In this document: one piece after another, positions 17,064 to 23,803 of the stretch
Position numbering within the stretch: position 1 is the stretch's first letter
Layout: each line of letters opens with the position of its first letter
Source of the DNA: Rhodanobacter sp. C01
Lineage (GTDB): Bacteria; Pseudomonadota; Gammaproteobacteria; Xanthomonadales; Rhodanobacteraceae
Direction of reading: 5' to 3'
DNA: 64,000 nucleotides
Assembly: GCF_002001045.1 (NCBI RefSeq)
Contig: NZ_MUNR01000014.1
Coordinates: forward strand, 310,001-374,000
The notes under the pieces: model-generated
The model's database searches: none
Told to the model about the DNA's origin: nothing
The model's input: only the letters and a program-made list of their open reading frames with translations
Program-made: the position numbers and the translations under genes

Positions 17064-17867
17064 GGCCAGCTCTTGAAGACGGACACCGAATGCTTTTTCT
17101 ATGAAGGCCACGGTGGTCGGCTGACGATCAAGCGAGGCACGCACGAGTTGAGTGGTGAAAAGCCCTGAGTTGGACTGCCACTTGGCCTCCGATCTAGGAA
17201 CAGCAGCAACCCACTCCACCCGCAAGATGTACTCCGAGTTGGCTAGATCATCAGAGTTTTCCGACATATGTGGTGCGGCGAGATTGAAGTCTCCAAGCAA
17301 ACGGCCTTCATGGCGGAAGTCAAGATACGGCACGGCACGAGCTAGAACCTTGCCAACACCGACGTAACCCTTGCGCTTTAGATAAGGAACAACGATATCG
17401 CCCTCGGCGAGGTCGAGTATCTGGTCTCTCCACTGCGGTCCTTGACCCGCAGAAAGGAACCCAAGCCGGTGACAGTCATCCCAGTTGCGGTGAGCTCCCT
17501 CACCAACATTGACGTAGTAGATGCCATTCTGGAAGTCGAAGGCTGACAACTCTCGATGCAAGGTGTTATGAGGTCGGAAAAGTGAGACGAAGTGCCCCGC
17601 TGCTTTGTTGGTGAGGCTCTTTCCGAGCTTCCAGATAAGCGTTGTTTCAATTAAATGCGCTTCTGCCTCGGTAAGGCCGGCAGCCACTGTACGAATGATG
17701 GGTGAGAGCCCTTCGGCCCTTATGGCACGAATGCGCGTGACTTTCTCGGAATCACTGTCGTCGGCGAGGTGAGCAAAGCGCCGAGAACCTTTGCCCTTGC
17801 CATAGTAGAACTCCTCGTAATTTCGAGGATCGATATAGACGTACACGTAGTAGCTGTGATCTGTCAT
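17058..17867 (-). CDS. GIY-YIG nuclease-like protein, LEM3 type (cassette 3)
   Basis: A 269-residue protein and the longest cassette gene. Residues about 4-90 look like a LEM3-type GIY-YIG nuclease domain: YYVYVYIDPRN as first strand, FYYGKGKGSR as the YIG-like strand with the following Arg, and EAEAHLIETTLI carrying the likely catalytic Glu. Residues about 140-235 contain GDIVVPYLKRKGYVGVGKV, which resembles a PUA/EVE-type fold that reads bases in nucleic acid. I chose the ATG at 17867, because the GTG at 17873 lies in the attC box. Role unknown; defence against foreign DNA is an inference. Confidence 0.7.
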   Translation of the reverse strand: MTDHSYYVYVYIDPRNYEEFYYGKGKGSRRFAHLADDSDSEKVTRIRAIRAEGLSPIIRTVAAGLTEAEAHLIETTLIWKLGKSLTNKAAGHFVSLFRPHNTLHRELSAFDFQNGIYYVNVGEGAHRNWDDCHRLGFLSAGQGPQWRDQILDLAEGDIVVPYLKRKGYVGVGKVLARAVPYLDFRHEGRLLGDFNLAAPHMSENSDDLANSEYILRVEWVAAVPRSEAKWQSNSGLFTTQLVRASLDRQPTTVAFIEKAFGVRLQELAT

Positions 17868-17871
17868 GGCC

Positions 17872-17931
17872 ACCTAATGCCTGAGTTAAGTGGCGCGCGG
17901 TACGCGCGTCCGCTTGGACGAATTGTTAGCC
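17872..17931 (-). repeat. attC site 4, GC-rich arm type
   Basis: Plus-strand outer boxes ACCTAAT and GTTAGCC, 60 bp, with the alternative arm GGCGCGCGGTACGCGCGTCC. The crossover-side box begins with A instead of G on the minus strand (ATTAGGT), which may hinder recombination. Confidence 0.87.
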
Positions 17932-17941
17932 GTGCAGCCCA

Positions 17942-18271
17942 TTACAGCAACCACCCGGCTCCTGCCTTGCGCTCGATGTCTAGAGCATCCGCCAGTTCGG
18001 CATCGGAGCCGACGAACGTATAACCGCTGTTGGGTCGAGAGCGTTTAAGTGGGCTGCGAACAGGGATGACCGCATGGACAGAAAGCGACGGAGATGGAGA
18101 TAAGTTGAATGCTGGCTCGACCCGCACAGACTCCGCTACTAAAGACAGCGCTTGCCGAGCAGCGTCCTTTGCCGACGTCGTTCTCACGAACCGTGTCGTG
18201 GCGAAGCCAGTGTAACCTTCCGGCGGAATATCCATACCTGTTCCGGTAACGATCACTCTAAAGCGAGGCAT
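17942..18271 (-). CDS. hypothetical protein (cassette 4, 109 aa)
   Basis: I do not recognise this protein. It is a 109-residue soluble protein with no signal peptide or Cys motif. It begins MPRFRVIVTGTGMDIP and has a central stretch rich in Ser, Pro and hydrophobic residues and a C-terminal helix (AELADALDIERKAG). GGAGAAGG precedes the ATG. The gene fills its cassette and ends before attC 4. Its frame and translation signal support it as real. Confidence 0.65.
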   Translation of the reverse strand: MPRFRVIVTGTGMDIPPEGYTGFATTRFVRTTSAKDAARQALSLVAESVRVEPAFNLSPSPSLSVHAVIPVRSPLKRSRPNSGYTFVGSDAELADALDIERKAGAGWLL

Positions 18272-18284
18272 TCCTTCTCCTGAC

Positions 18285-18396
18285 GGCTAACGCTTAAATT
18301 AAGCCGACTCGTGTGGCGGAGCAAACAGCATGGCAAGCTCTACCTGCCATGCTGTTTGTGGAGCGACACGAGTTCGGCTTGAATGCATTGTTAGGG
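18285..18396 (-). repeat. attC site 5, long (112 bp) hairpin type
   Basis: Plus-strand outer boxes GGCTAAC and GTTAGGG enclose a long inverted repeat: AAGCCGACTCGTGT, CAAACAGCATGGCA, a short tip, TGCCATGCTGTTTG, ACACGAGTTCGGCTT. It is about twice the length of the other sites and unrelated in its arm. Confidence 0.85.
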
Positions 18397-18912
18397 GGCT
18401 GGCTGGTCATAGTTGACCGTGACCGTGTAATAGGTAATGCCATCGTGCGCATAACTGGCAAAGGAGCTGAACACGAAAGCATCCTTGGGCTGGACTACCG
18501 GTGCCATTTGCGCCTTACCGCCAGCTGCAACGATAGCGCCTGCCGCCTTTCCGAGCGTTTCGGCGGTTTGGCCTTGATAGTTGGGTGTCTCAATCTGACC
18601 GTACTCGGCTTGCAACGTTGAGTAGGTGTGGGCCCAAGCCTGAGTAGCGGCGGAAAGATCTGTTCCTTCGTAGGTGTAGACACCAACCCGCGCAAGCAGG
18701 CTGTCCTTTAGGAAGAACTGGACGTTCTCTTTCTTGCCTCCAAATTCACCGTTATAGGTTTCGAGGTCTCCGTTGGAGAACGAGCGGTAGGGACCGGAAG
18801 CGGTTACCGCGCGGATCTGGTCAGCGGTCATGCCGAAGGACCATGGACCAAAGCCACCCGCGACGGCGGGTAAGGCTGCGGCTAAAAGAAACGCAAATAC
18901 CGTGATCTTCAT
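18391..18912 (-). CDS. hypothetical exported protein (cassette 5, 173 aa)
   Basis: A 173-residue protein with a clear Sec signal peptide (MKITVFAFLLAAALPAVAG, cleavage near residue 18). The mature part starts GFGPWSFGMTADQIRAV, a pattern seen in small periplasmic proteins of unknown function, and is probably a mixed alpha/beta domain. No catalytic motif is seen. The stop lies in the end box of the long attC 5. It is one of the few cassette proteins predicted to be exported. Confidence 0.7.
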   Translation of the reverse strand: MKITVFAFLLAAALPAVAGGFGPWSFGMTADQIRAVTASGPYRSFSNGDLETYNGEFGGKKENVQFFLKDSLLARVGVYTYEGTDLSAATQAWAHTYSTLQAEYGQIETPNYQGQTAETLGKAAGAIVAAGGKAQMAPVVQPKDAFVFSSFASYAHDGITYYTVTVNYDQPAP

Positions 18913-18918
18913 CCTGCC

Positions 18919-18975
18919 CCCTAACGCTGGAGTTAAGCGGCGGCGAAGCTGTCCGCCTTGAACGAAATGTTAGGG
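18919..18975 (-). repeat. attC site 6
   Basis: Plus-strand outer boxes CCCTAAC and GTTAGGG, 57 bp, common arm type with one T replacing C in the arm. Confidence 0.9.
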
Positions 18976-18988
18976 GGCAACACGGCAG

Positions 18989-19282
18989 TTACTCCCGCGG
19001 CTCATTAGACGATAGGAAACCGAGTGGTTTTTTAGGATCGTGGATTTGAAGTACAAGTGAAATATCTTTGTGATGCACAAATAGCATGTGTTTCTCGCCG
19101 TGACTATGAGGCTCAACCTCAAGCTCGACCATTCGCCCCGATACATCACACTTTGAGCAGAGCAGAAATTTTGTTTCAGGTGCGTCTACTGGCACACCGG
19201 AGCGGATGAGTTCTTGCAGCAGCCGGCCGCGTTGCTCTGCAAACTCAGGCTCAAGGACAATCACGAAGTATTGCTGCGACAC
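18989..19282 (-). CDS. hypothetical protein (cassette 6, 97 aa)
   Basis: I do not recognise this protein. It has 97 residues, starts at a GTG, and has no signal peptide. A CSKC pair near residue 42 with several His residues (HSHGEKH, HHKD) could bind metal, but this is weak inference. It fits fully between attC 6 and attC 7. Confidence 0.6.
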   Translation of the reverse strand: MSQQYFVIVLEPEFAEQRGRLLQELIRSGVPVDAPETKFLLCSKCDVSGRMVELEVEPHSHGEKHMLFVHHKDISLVLQIHDPKKPLGFLSSNEPRE

Positions 19283-19288
19283 TTTGCC

Positions 19289-19345
19289 CCCTAACGCTGG
19301 AGTTAAGCGGCGCCGGAGGCGTCCGCCTTGAACGAGTTGTTAGGC
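19289..19345 (-). repeat. attC site 7
   Basis: Plus-strand outer boxes CCCTAAC and GTTAGGC, 57 bp, arm variant GCGGCGCCGGAGGCGTCCGC. It encodes the last residues of the cassette 7 protein. Confidence 0.92.
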
Positions 19346-19764
19346 GTCTGCCACCTAAGAATTGTCTCTTTGTATAAGGCTTCGACTGTTTCGTCCACGT
19401 CGTCATCGCTAGCAAAGTATGGAAGCGCCAAAGCGTTGTACTGATCCTGGTAGCGCGCCACTGACCTCATTGTGTTGAGAGCATCTATAACCGAAATGGT
19501 TTTACGGTGCATGAGTGCTTCTGCTGCGGGAAGAACAACTTGCACCAAGGGGTGAGTGAAGCGCTCCTGCCAAGCGTCAAGCAACGCCTTGAGGAGATGA
19601 ACTTTGATCTTCTTTGAACGCGGCGGACGGCAAATCTCATGAAGCACCATGAATGCCGAATTCGCCGAGATGCTGGCGCCCAGCTCCATAAGCGAAAGGC
19701 ACTTCTCCCAATCCTCGTATGGGAAACGGCAATCCATCTCTCGAATGAACTCGATCTCTGTCAT
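19303..19764 (-). CDS. hypothetical protein with attC-encoded tail (cassette 7, 153 aa)
   Basis: I do not recognise this protein. It is a 153-residue soluble, mostly helical protein without signal peptide. The last dozen residues (NNSFKADASGAA) are encoded by attC 7 itself, because no stop occurs before the element. Helix-rich architecture and acidic patches resemble small immunity-type proteins, but no family can be named. The ATG at 19764 lies 9 bases from attC 8. Confidence 0.65.
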   Translation of the reverse strand: MTEIEFIREMDCRFPYEDWEKCLSLMELGASISANSAFMVLHEICRPPRSKKIKVHLLKALLDAWQERFTHPLVQVVLPAAEALMHRKTISVIDALNTMRSVARYQDQYNALALPYFASDDDVDETVEALYKETILRWQTPNNSFKADASGAA

Positions 19765-19773
19765 GAAACGAGC

Positions 19774-19830
19774 GCCTAACGCTTGAGTTAAGCGGCGCCG
19801 GAGGCGTCCGCCTTGAACGAGTAGTTAGGT
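19774..19830 (-). repeat. attC site 8
   Basis: Plus-strand outer boxes GCCTAAC and GTTAGGT, 57 bp, arm variant GCGGCGCCGGAGGCGTCCGC. Confidence 0.93.
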
Positions 19831-20181
19831 GCCACCGCCGACTTGCTGAGCGACGAGCACCGATGGAAGTAAGCGAATGAAGACGCTGTCTTTGGACGAG
19901 ATGACGATTTCCAGTGTGTCATGAGTCGGGCCGCCGAGCACACGGAGGTCGCTAACTGCAGAGGCAGTGAGTTGATAGGTAAGTTCGTTGGCGCAACGAA
20001 TGGACAGCTCTACGTGCCTGTACGACGGCATGATGTAGAAGATGACCTGATATGGGTCGCCAGAGAAATTGAAAGTGAGCCCGTTGTATGGCCATGGAAC
20101 ATCGGCATCGGACTTGGATGGAGCTGCACCGAAGAAACGCTCCAAGTCTTCTTGCGTTAATGACAGCCTCAAAGTTTCCAT
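19825..20181 (-). CDS. hypothetical protein (cassette 8, 118 aa)
   Basis: I do not recognise this protein. It is a 118-residue soluble protein. An N-terminal helix (LSLTQEDLERFFG) is followed by a beta-rich part (GLTFNFSGDPYQVIFYIM, HVELSIRC). The layout is typical of small immunity or regulatory proteins, but no family match is claimed. The stop lies in the end box of attC 8 and the start sits next to attC 9. Confidence 0.62.
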   Translation of the reverse strand: METLRLSLTQEDLERFFGAAPSKSDADVPWPYNGLTFNFSGDPYQVIFYIMPSYRHVELSIRCANELTYQLTASAVSDLRVLGGPTHDTLEIVISSKDSVFIRLLPSVLVAQQVGGGT

Positions 20182-20184
20182 GGC

Positions 20185-20241
20185 ACCTAACGCTTGAGTT
20201 AAGCGGCGGCGTAGCCGTCCGCCTTGAACGAATTGTTAGGC
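20185..20241 (-). repeat. attC site 9
   Basis: Plus-strand outer boxes ACCTAAC and GTTAGGC, 57 bp, arm GCGGCGGCGTAGCCGTCCGC. It encodes the C-terminus of the cassette 9 protein. Confidence 0.93.
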
Positions 20242-20564
20242 ACCACACTCGTGACCTCTGCCGAGGTGCATTTGAACGTGCCGCACAGACCGTAACACCC
20301 CTCAATGGTAACGATAGCAGGAGATGTAGAAGAGACGCTTAGAACGTCGATTACGTTCTCCGAGAGAACCTCAGAAAGATCTATGTCGATAACGCCGGTG
20401 AACCGAAGGCTGACGGCAGCTGCTTTTTGGATATTGGAGTCGATGTAGAAAATTCTGAGACAGACGATGCCAGGCTGTTCGAACGAGAAAAACTCGATAC
20501 GGCCGTCCGAAAATTCGGGCCAGTAGCCAAAGATGGACTCGACAAGTTCGGCGTGCGAAATCAT
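20199..20564 (-). CDS. Imm50-like immunity protein (cassette 9, 121 aa)
   Basis: A 121-residue protein whose N-terminus (ESIFGYWPEFSDGRIEFFSF) resembles the Imm50 family, where a F/LGYWPxFHDAEV pattern is typical, and which ends with a GxxGxFxC-like stretch (CYGLCGTFKC). Imm50 proteins are predicted antidotes to polymorphic toxins. No cognate toxin gene lies in the window. The last residues (NNSFKADGYAAA) are encoded by attC 9. The family assignment is from remembered motifs and is moderate. Confidence 0.6.
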   Translation of the reverse strand: MISHAELVESIFGYWPEFSDGRIEFFSFEQPGIVCLRIFYIDSNIQKAAAVSLRFTGVIDIDLSEVLSENVIDVLSVSSTSPAIVTIEGCYGLCGTFKCTSAEVTSVVPNNSFKADGYAAA

Positions 20565-20574
20565 TTCTTATGGT

Positions 20575-20631
20575 GCCTAACGCTTGAGTTAAGCGGCGGC
20601 GTAGCCGTCCGCCTTGAACGAGTAGTTAGAG
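20575..20631 (-). repeat. attC site 10
   Basis: Plus-strand outer boxes GCCTAAC and GTTAGAG, 57 bp, common arm type. Confidence 0.93.
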
Positions 20632-20641
20632 CGTACTGCCA

Positions 20642-20947
20642 CTACAGCAAGCTCAAGACAACACCGATTGAAGGCAACACTACTGCAGCCGCTGACACGA
20701 TAGAGCGCACTTTGGCCACCATAAAACTATAACCAGATAGCCATAACGAACTTAGAAGACACACGATGCCAACAAGTAGGATTGCAAATGATCGTAGTCG
20801 ATTGGCGTCGATCTGTGCGGGCGAAATGGTGGGGCCAGGATCGCCGACTTGCGACATGACGCCGTAGAACGCGAGCAGCCAACCTAGGGCAACTAAAAGC
20901 AAAGCCAGATTTGCTGCTTTGGTCCGTTCCATGTACATAAGCTCCAT
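20642..20947 (-). CDS. small membrane protein (cassette 10, 101 aa)
   Basis: A 101-residue protein with three hydrophobic segments (about residues 12-32, 52-72 and 78-99) and no recognisable family. Possible starts are the ATG at 20947 and in-frame ATGs two and five codons downstream. Function unknown. It is one of several tiny membrane proteins in the array. Confidence 0.62.
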   Translation of the reverse strand: MELMYMERTKAANLALLLVALGWLLAFYGVMSQVGDPGPTISPAQIDANRLRSFAILLVGIVCLLSSLWLSGYSFMVAKVRSIVSAAAVVLPSIGVVLSLL

Positions 20948-20950
20948 AGG

Positions 20951-21007
20951 CTCTAACGCTGGAGTTAAGCGGCGGCGAAGCCGTCCGCCTTGAACGAGAT
21001 GTTAGGG
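20951..21007 (-). repeat. attC site 11
   Basis: Plus-strand outer boxes CTCTAAC and GTTAGGG, 57 bp, common arm type. Confidence 0.92.
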
Positions 21008-21229
21008 CTCAGTTGGACCAACCTGCTTGGGTGAAGTTGCCTTTGCTGCCGAAGCGCTGGTTGGCGATTTTGGTGCAGAGTGTCCAAAGCAAGAAGGTGC
21101 CACATCAGTCGGACCTTCAGTGCAATAGAAACCGCTTTTGTTGAAGCCCAGCTGCAAGCAACCTTCAAGCGCGAGGCCAAGCAACAATATGCAAATGGTT
21201 TTTGCGACAAGGGTGAAAACTTGTTTCAT
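21002..21229 (-). CDS. putative small lipoprotein (cassette 11, 75 aa)
   Basis: A 75-residue protein starting MKQVFTLVAKTICILLLGLA with a lipobox-like LEGC, then a short Ser/Pro/Lys-rich mature part. This points to a small lipoprotein, although Glu at the -2 position is unusual. A longer reading from a TTG at 21253 exists but lacks support. An overlapping 81-codon frame on the same strand (20965-21210) also runs into attC 11 and cannot be fully excluded. The stop lies in the attC 11 end box. Confidence 0.55.
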   Translation of the reverse strand: MKQVFTLVAKTICILLLGLALEGCLQLGFNKSGFYCTEGPTDVAPSCFGHSAPKSPTSASAAKATSPKQVGPTEP

Positions 21230-21293
21230 GGTGTGTGGAGTGAAAGTGGCCAAGGGTTTTCGCCGATTGTGTGCAGTACATGCGCTATGGGAG

Positions 21294-21350
21294 GCCTAAC
21301 GCTGGAGTTAAGCGGCGGCATAGCCGTCCGCCTTGAACGAATTGTTAGGC
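21294..21350 (-). repeat. attC site 12
   Basis: Plus-strand outer boxes GCCTAAC and GTTAGGC, 57 bp, arm GCGGCGGCATAGCCGTCCGC. Confidence 0.93.
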
Positions 21351-21827
21351 CGCACCCATGCCACCGTATGGCGACTGGAATGGCTCTACGAACAGACCGA
21401 GGCCGCTAGCAACTTGCTCTGCCCTGGAGCAACACGCCGGCACGCCAACGTACATATAGTAGTCGTACCCAATGTGGATGAACGAATCTCGCCCCTCAAG
21501 CTTGCACCAGAATTCCTCTCTTAGTATGCGTGAAAGTGCAGTTTTGAGTTGATCTAGCGATAGGTTTGAACCCTCGCCAAATGTCAGCGGCGCCCCGCGA
21601 TGGTTCTCCAGTTCGCGAACCGCCAGTGAAGAAATACCAGACTCACGAAGGAATTCAAGAGCGGAAACGATGTAGGCGTTTTCAACCTGCAGATACTCGG
21701 CTTCAGACAGCGGTGATCCATTGAACATGCAGCCGATGTCGCTAAACGAGGTCCACTCGGGGAGAGTGGACGCTCCTCCGACATTGCGGTTGGCTGGGTC
21801 GTACTTTGTGACTCGATATTCGATCAT
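21345..21827 (-). CDS. conserved hypothetical protein, immunity-like (cassette 12, 160 aa)
   Basis: A 160-residue soluble protein beginning MIEYRVTKYDPANR, with WTSFSDIG near residue 26 and a C-terminal GYDYYMYVGV stretch. I remember this pattern from a family of small conserved proteins found in scattered bacteria, often next to toxin or secretion genes, with no established function. An immunity role is therefore only an inference. The final residues and stop overlap the end box of attC 12. Confidence 0.65.
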   Translation of the reverse strand: MIEYRVTKYDPANRNVGGASTLPEWTSFSDIGCMFNGSPLSEAEYLQVENAYIVSALEFLRESGISSLAVRELENHRGAPLTFGEGSNLSLDQLKTALSRILREEFWCKLEGRDSFIHIGYDYYMYVGVPACCSRAEQVASGLGLFVEPFQSPYGGMGAA

Positions 21828-21843
21828 CGCGGGCTTTTCTGCG

Positions 21844-21903
21844 GCCTAACGCCTGAGTTAAGCGGCGCGCGGTACGCGCGTCCGCTTGGACGAGTAGTTA
21901 GAG
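21844..21903 (-). repeat. attC site 13, GC-rich arm type
   Basis: Plus-strand outer boxes GCCTAAC and GTTAGAG, 60 bp, arm GGCGCGCGGTACGCGCGTCC as in site 4. Confidence 0.92.
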
Positions 21904-22161
21904 CCTGCCACGACGCATAACCCAAAGCCAGACCGCCGCAGCAGCAAACACTACCGAAGCCAAGAATACGACGTAGCCGGCAATAAGAAGTTGCGAAGCG
22001 CCACGACAATACTGCTCTGGTGATGAAAGGTCGCTAGGGCCGCAATGAGCAAAATGCAGTGACGCAGTGCTGAATGCGACTACCACCATGAGTGATGCGA
22101 TGAAACCAAGCGTCACTGAGGTTACGGTGAAAAACCAAGTTGGTATTCGAGCCAAGGTCAT
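21898..22161 (-). CDS. small membrane protein (cassette 13, 87 aa)
   Basis: An 87-residue protein with two hydrophobic segments (about residues 9-32 and 58-82) joined by a Cys-containing loop (HCGPSDLSSPEQYC), and a basic C-terminus (RRGRL). The two loop Cys residues may form a disulfide on the periplasmic side. No family recognised. The TAA stop lies within the end box of attC 13. Confidence 0.63.
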   Translation of the reverse strand: MTLARIPTWFFTVTSVTLGFIASLMVVVAFSTASLHFAHCGPSDLSSPEQYCRGASQLLIAGYVVFLASVVFAAAAVWLWVMRRGRL

Positions 22162-22165
22162 AGGG

Positions 22166-22222
22166 CGCTAACGCTGGAGTTAAGCGGCGCCGGAGGCGTC
22201 CGCCTTGAACGAGATGTTAGGC
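22166..22222 (-). repeat. attC site 14
   Basis: Plus-strand outer boxes CGCTAAC and GTTAGGC, 57 bp, arm variant GCGGCGCCGGAGGCGTCCGC. Confidence 0.9.
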
Positions 22223-22255
22223 CGCAACGCCAGACTTGGCAGGCAGAACGGCTGT

Positions 22256-22495
22256 TTACTGCCGACCAAATTTGCTCCAGATCGCGAAAATTGCAACGCC
22301 AACAACGAATGTAACCCAAGTCATGAACAGGCCAAACGACGTAGAACAACCAAGTGTTTTGGTGCCGCCGCCGAACCCGCAACCCATCTGTGCTCCCTGC
22401 AACAACGGCAACCCATAGAGATACGTGGCGATTGCCGCACAAAGCAGAACAATAATCACCAGAATCGTAAAGATGACGGGATTCTTTAAGGGCAT
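22256..22495 (-). CDS. small membrane protein (cassette 14, 79 aa)
   Basis: A 79-residue protein with two hydrophobic segments (about residues 7-30 and 52-73), linked by a Gly-rich loop with two Cys residues (GCGFGGGTKTLGC). The topology is like that of cassette 13, but sequence similarity is not evident. No family recognised. Confidence 0.62.
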   Translation of the reverse strand: MPLKNPVIFTILVIIVLLCAAIATYLYGLPLLQGAQMGCGFGGGTKTLGCSTSFGLFMTWVTFVVGVAIFAIWSKFGRQ

Positions 22496-22502
22496 GCCTG
22501 CG

Positions 22503-22559
22503 GCCTAACGCTGGAGTTAAGCGGCGGCGTAGCCGTCCGCCTTGAACGAGTAGTTAGGT
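22503..22559 (-). repeat. attC site 15
   Basis: Plus-strand outer boxes GCCTAAC and GTTAGGT, 57 bp, common arm type. Confidence 0.93.
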
Positions 22560-22913
22560 TGCATTTAGCCGGTAGCCCCAGAAGACTTTGTACACGATCT
22601 CGGGGTCGATCTGGGAATGGTAGTTGAAGTAGAGCCGAAGAACGCCGTGCTCGCTGTCTAGGTCGTCTAGGCGTGCCAATGAAGGAAGCATGCGCGGCTC
22701 TGACCATTGTTGGGCGACCACAGCCAACGGAATGCTGGAGGCGACTGACCAACTCGCTTGGCCTCCCGAAATGCTCGGCAAGTATCCGGATTGAGCGATA
22801 CCCTTAATTATCGCTTCTAGAGGTGTTCCGTCTGGAACCGAGAACGAATCTGCGTTCGGGGCGCTGACATCGTCGCCGGCCGCCACGCTGCTACGAGACA
22901 CGTAAACTTTCAT
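22554..22913 (-). CDS. hypothetical protein (cassette 15, 119 aa)
   Basis: A 119-residue soluble protein starting MKVYVSRSSVAAGDDVSAPN. It contains SFSVPDGTPLEAIIKGIAQ and ISGGQASWSV, a pattern resembling small proteins of unknown function that pair with ankyrin- or Imm-type genes; no family is claimed. The frame stays open far upstream through attC 16, but that part is the antisense-type shadow of the neighbouring cassette, so the ATG at 22913 just inside the cassette is the correct start. Confidence 0.65.
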   Translation of the reverse strand: MKVYVSRSSVAAGDDVSAPNADSFSVPDGTPLEAIIKGIAQSGYLPSISGGQASWSVASSIPLAVVAQQWSEPRMLPSLARLDDLDSEHGVLRLYFNYHSQIDPEIVYKVFWGYRLNAT

Positions 22914-22918
22914 GTGCG

Positions 22919-22981
22919 ACCTAACGCTGGAGTTAAGCGGCGCGCGGCTTTTCGCGCGTCCGCTTGGACGACGGGTTAGGC
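22919..22981 (-). repeat. attC site 16, GC-rich arm type
   Basis: Plus-strand outer boxes ACCTAAC and GTTAGGC, 63 bp, arm GGCGCGCGGCTTTTCGCGCG. It encodes the C-terminus of the cassette 16 protein. Confidence 0.92.
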
Positions 22982-23313
22982 GCCGCTGCCACGCGACGCC
23001 GGTTGCCCGGAACAAACCACCCGAAACAAACAAGCTCAAGGATGGCGCGAACCACGTTAAGAATGCTCGGCCGATGGAACGTAGCAGGCTCGTCTTGGCG
23101 CGTGAAGACTTCCAGTGCTTGACGAGCCTCGGCGGCCAATGAGCTGGAGACCATGATGCGACGAGCATTGTAAAAATCAATCTGTGGCCCAGGTTTGAGA
23201 GAGCCAAAACCAGCGCCCTGTACAAACGCAGGAATGCGATGTGCCTCGAGAGTGCAAAGCATGACGGAGAGCTCTGACTCGGACCATGGCTGTGCAATGA
23301 CGACGAGGCTCAT
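22933..23313 (-). CDS. DUF2007-like protein with membrane segment (cassette 16, 126 aa)
   Basis: A 126-residue protein. Residues about 3-70 (IAQPWSESELSVMLCTLEAH, then ARRIMVSSSLAAEARQALE) resemble DUF2007, a small ferredoxin-fold domain with no settled function. It is followed by one hydrophobic segment (about 85-102). The last residues (PSSKRTREKPRAA) are encoded by attC 16. The DUF2007 match is from memory of the pattern. Confidence 0.62.
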   Translation of the reverse strand: MSLVVIAQPWSESELSVMLCTLEAHRIPAFVQGAGFGSLKPGPQIDFYNARRIMVSSSLAAEARQALEVFTRQDEPATFHRPSILNVVRAILELVCFGWFVPGNRRRVAAAPNPSSKRTREKPRAA

Positions 23314-23318
23314 TAGGC

Positions 23319-23375
23319 GCCTAACGCTGGAGTTAAGCGGCGGCGTAGCCGTCCGCCTTGAACGAAATGTTAGAC
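23319..23375 (-). repeat. attC site 17, proximal
   Basis: Plus-strand outer boxes GCCTAAC and GTTAGAC, 57 bp, common arm type. It belongs to cassette 17. Confidence 0.93.
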
Positions 23376-23445
23376 AGCTGCGACGAGATGCGCCAAGCGA
23401 GCTGTGGTTTGGATGAGCGCCGAACCACGAGCAACCAGCTATGAG

Positions 23446-23661
23446 TTAGCTCTTACGCACACCCTTGAATGAAAACAATATCATTGCGACGATACCAACG
23501 AAGCCACCACTACGCAAACTATGTTGAACGATATATGGCAATACCTTATGAAAGCTGGCGCCAGTAATTATGCTTGCTATGGCCAAGATCAAGAATATGC
23601 AAAATGACGCTGCGATGAAAAAAGCACATCCGGCAATAACCGCGATAATTGCTCTATTCAT
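23446..23661 (-). CDS. small membrane protein (cassette 17, first in array, 71 aa)
   Basis: A 71-residue protein with two hydrophobic segments (about residues 3-30 and 47-65) and a basic C-terminus (KGVRKS). I chose the ATG at 23661. The frame stays open to a TTG at 23760, which would add 33 residues of unusual composition. The cassette is AT-rich relative to its neighbours. Being first in the array, it would be the best-expressed cassette if a promoter remained upstream. No family recognised. Confidence 0.58.
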   Translation of the reverse strand: MNRAIIAVIAGCAFFIAASFCIFLILAIASIITGASFHKVLPYIVQHSLRSGGFVGIVAMILFSFKGVRKS

Positions 23662-23803
23662 TATTAATAGCCATGTTTTGAGATCGCCTGTTTCGATAGG
23701 GTTTGAACGCAACACCACTGGCTGACACCGCAACGTACAAGGATCAATAGTTTTGGCCAACCTTGTTCGCTCTATGGTTTGACTGGAGTGCTCATGGTCT
23801 GCG

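Noticed and set aside
22554..23297. A 247-residue fused protein spanning attC 16
   Set aside because: The N-terminal half reads antisense-like sequence through a neighbouring cassette and its attC. The ATG at 22913 gives a cassette-sized gene.
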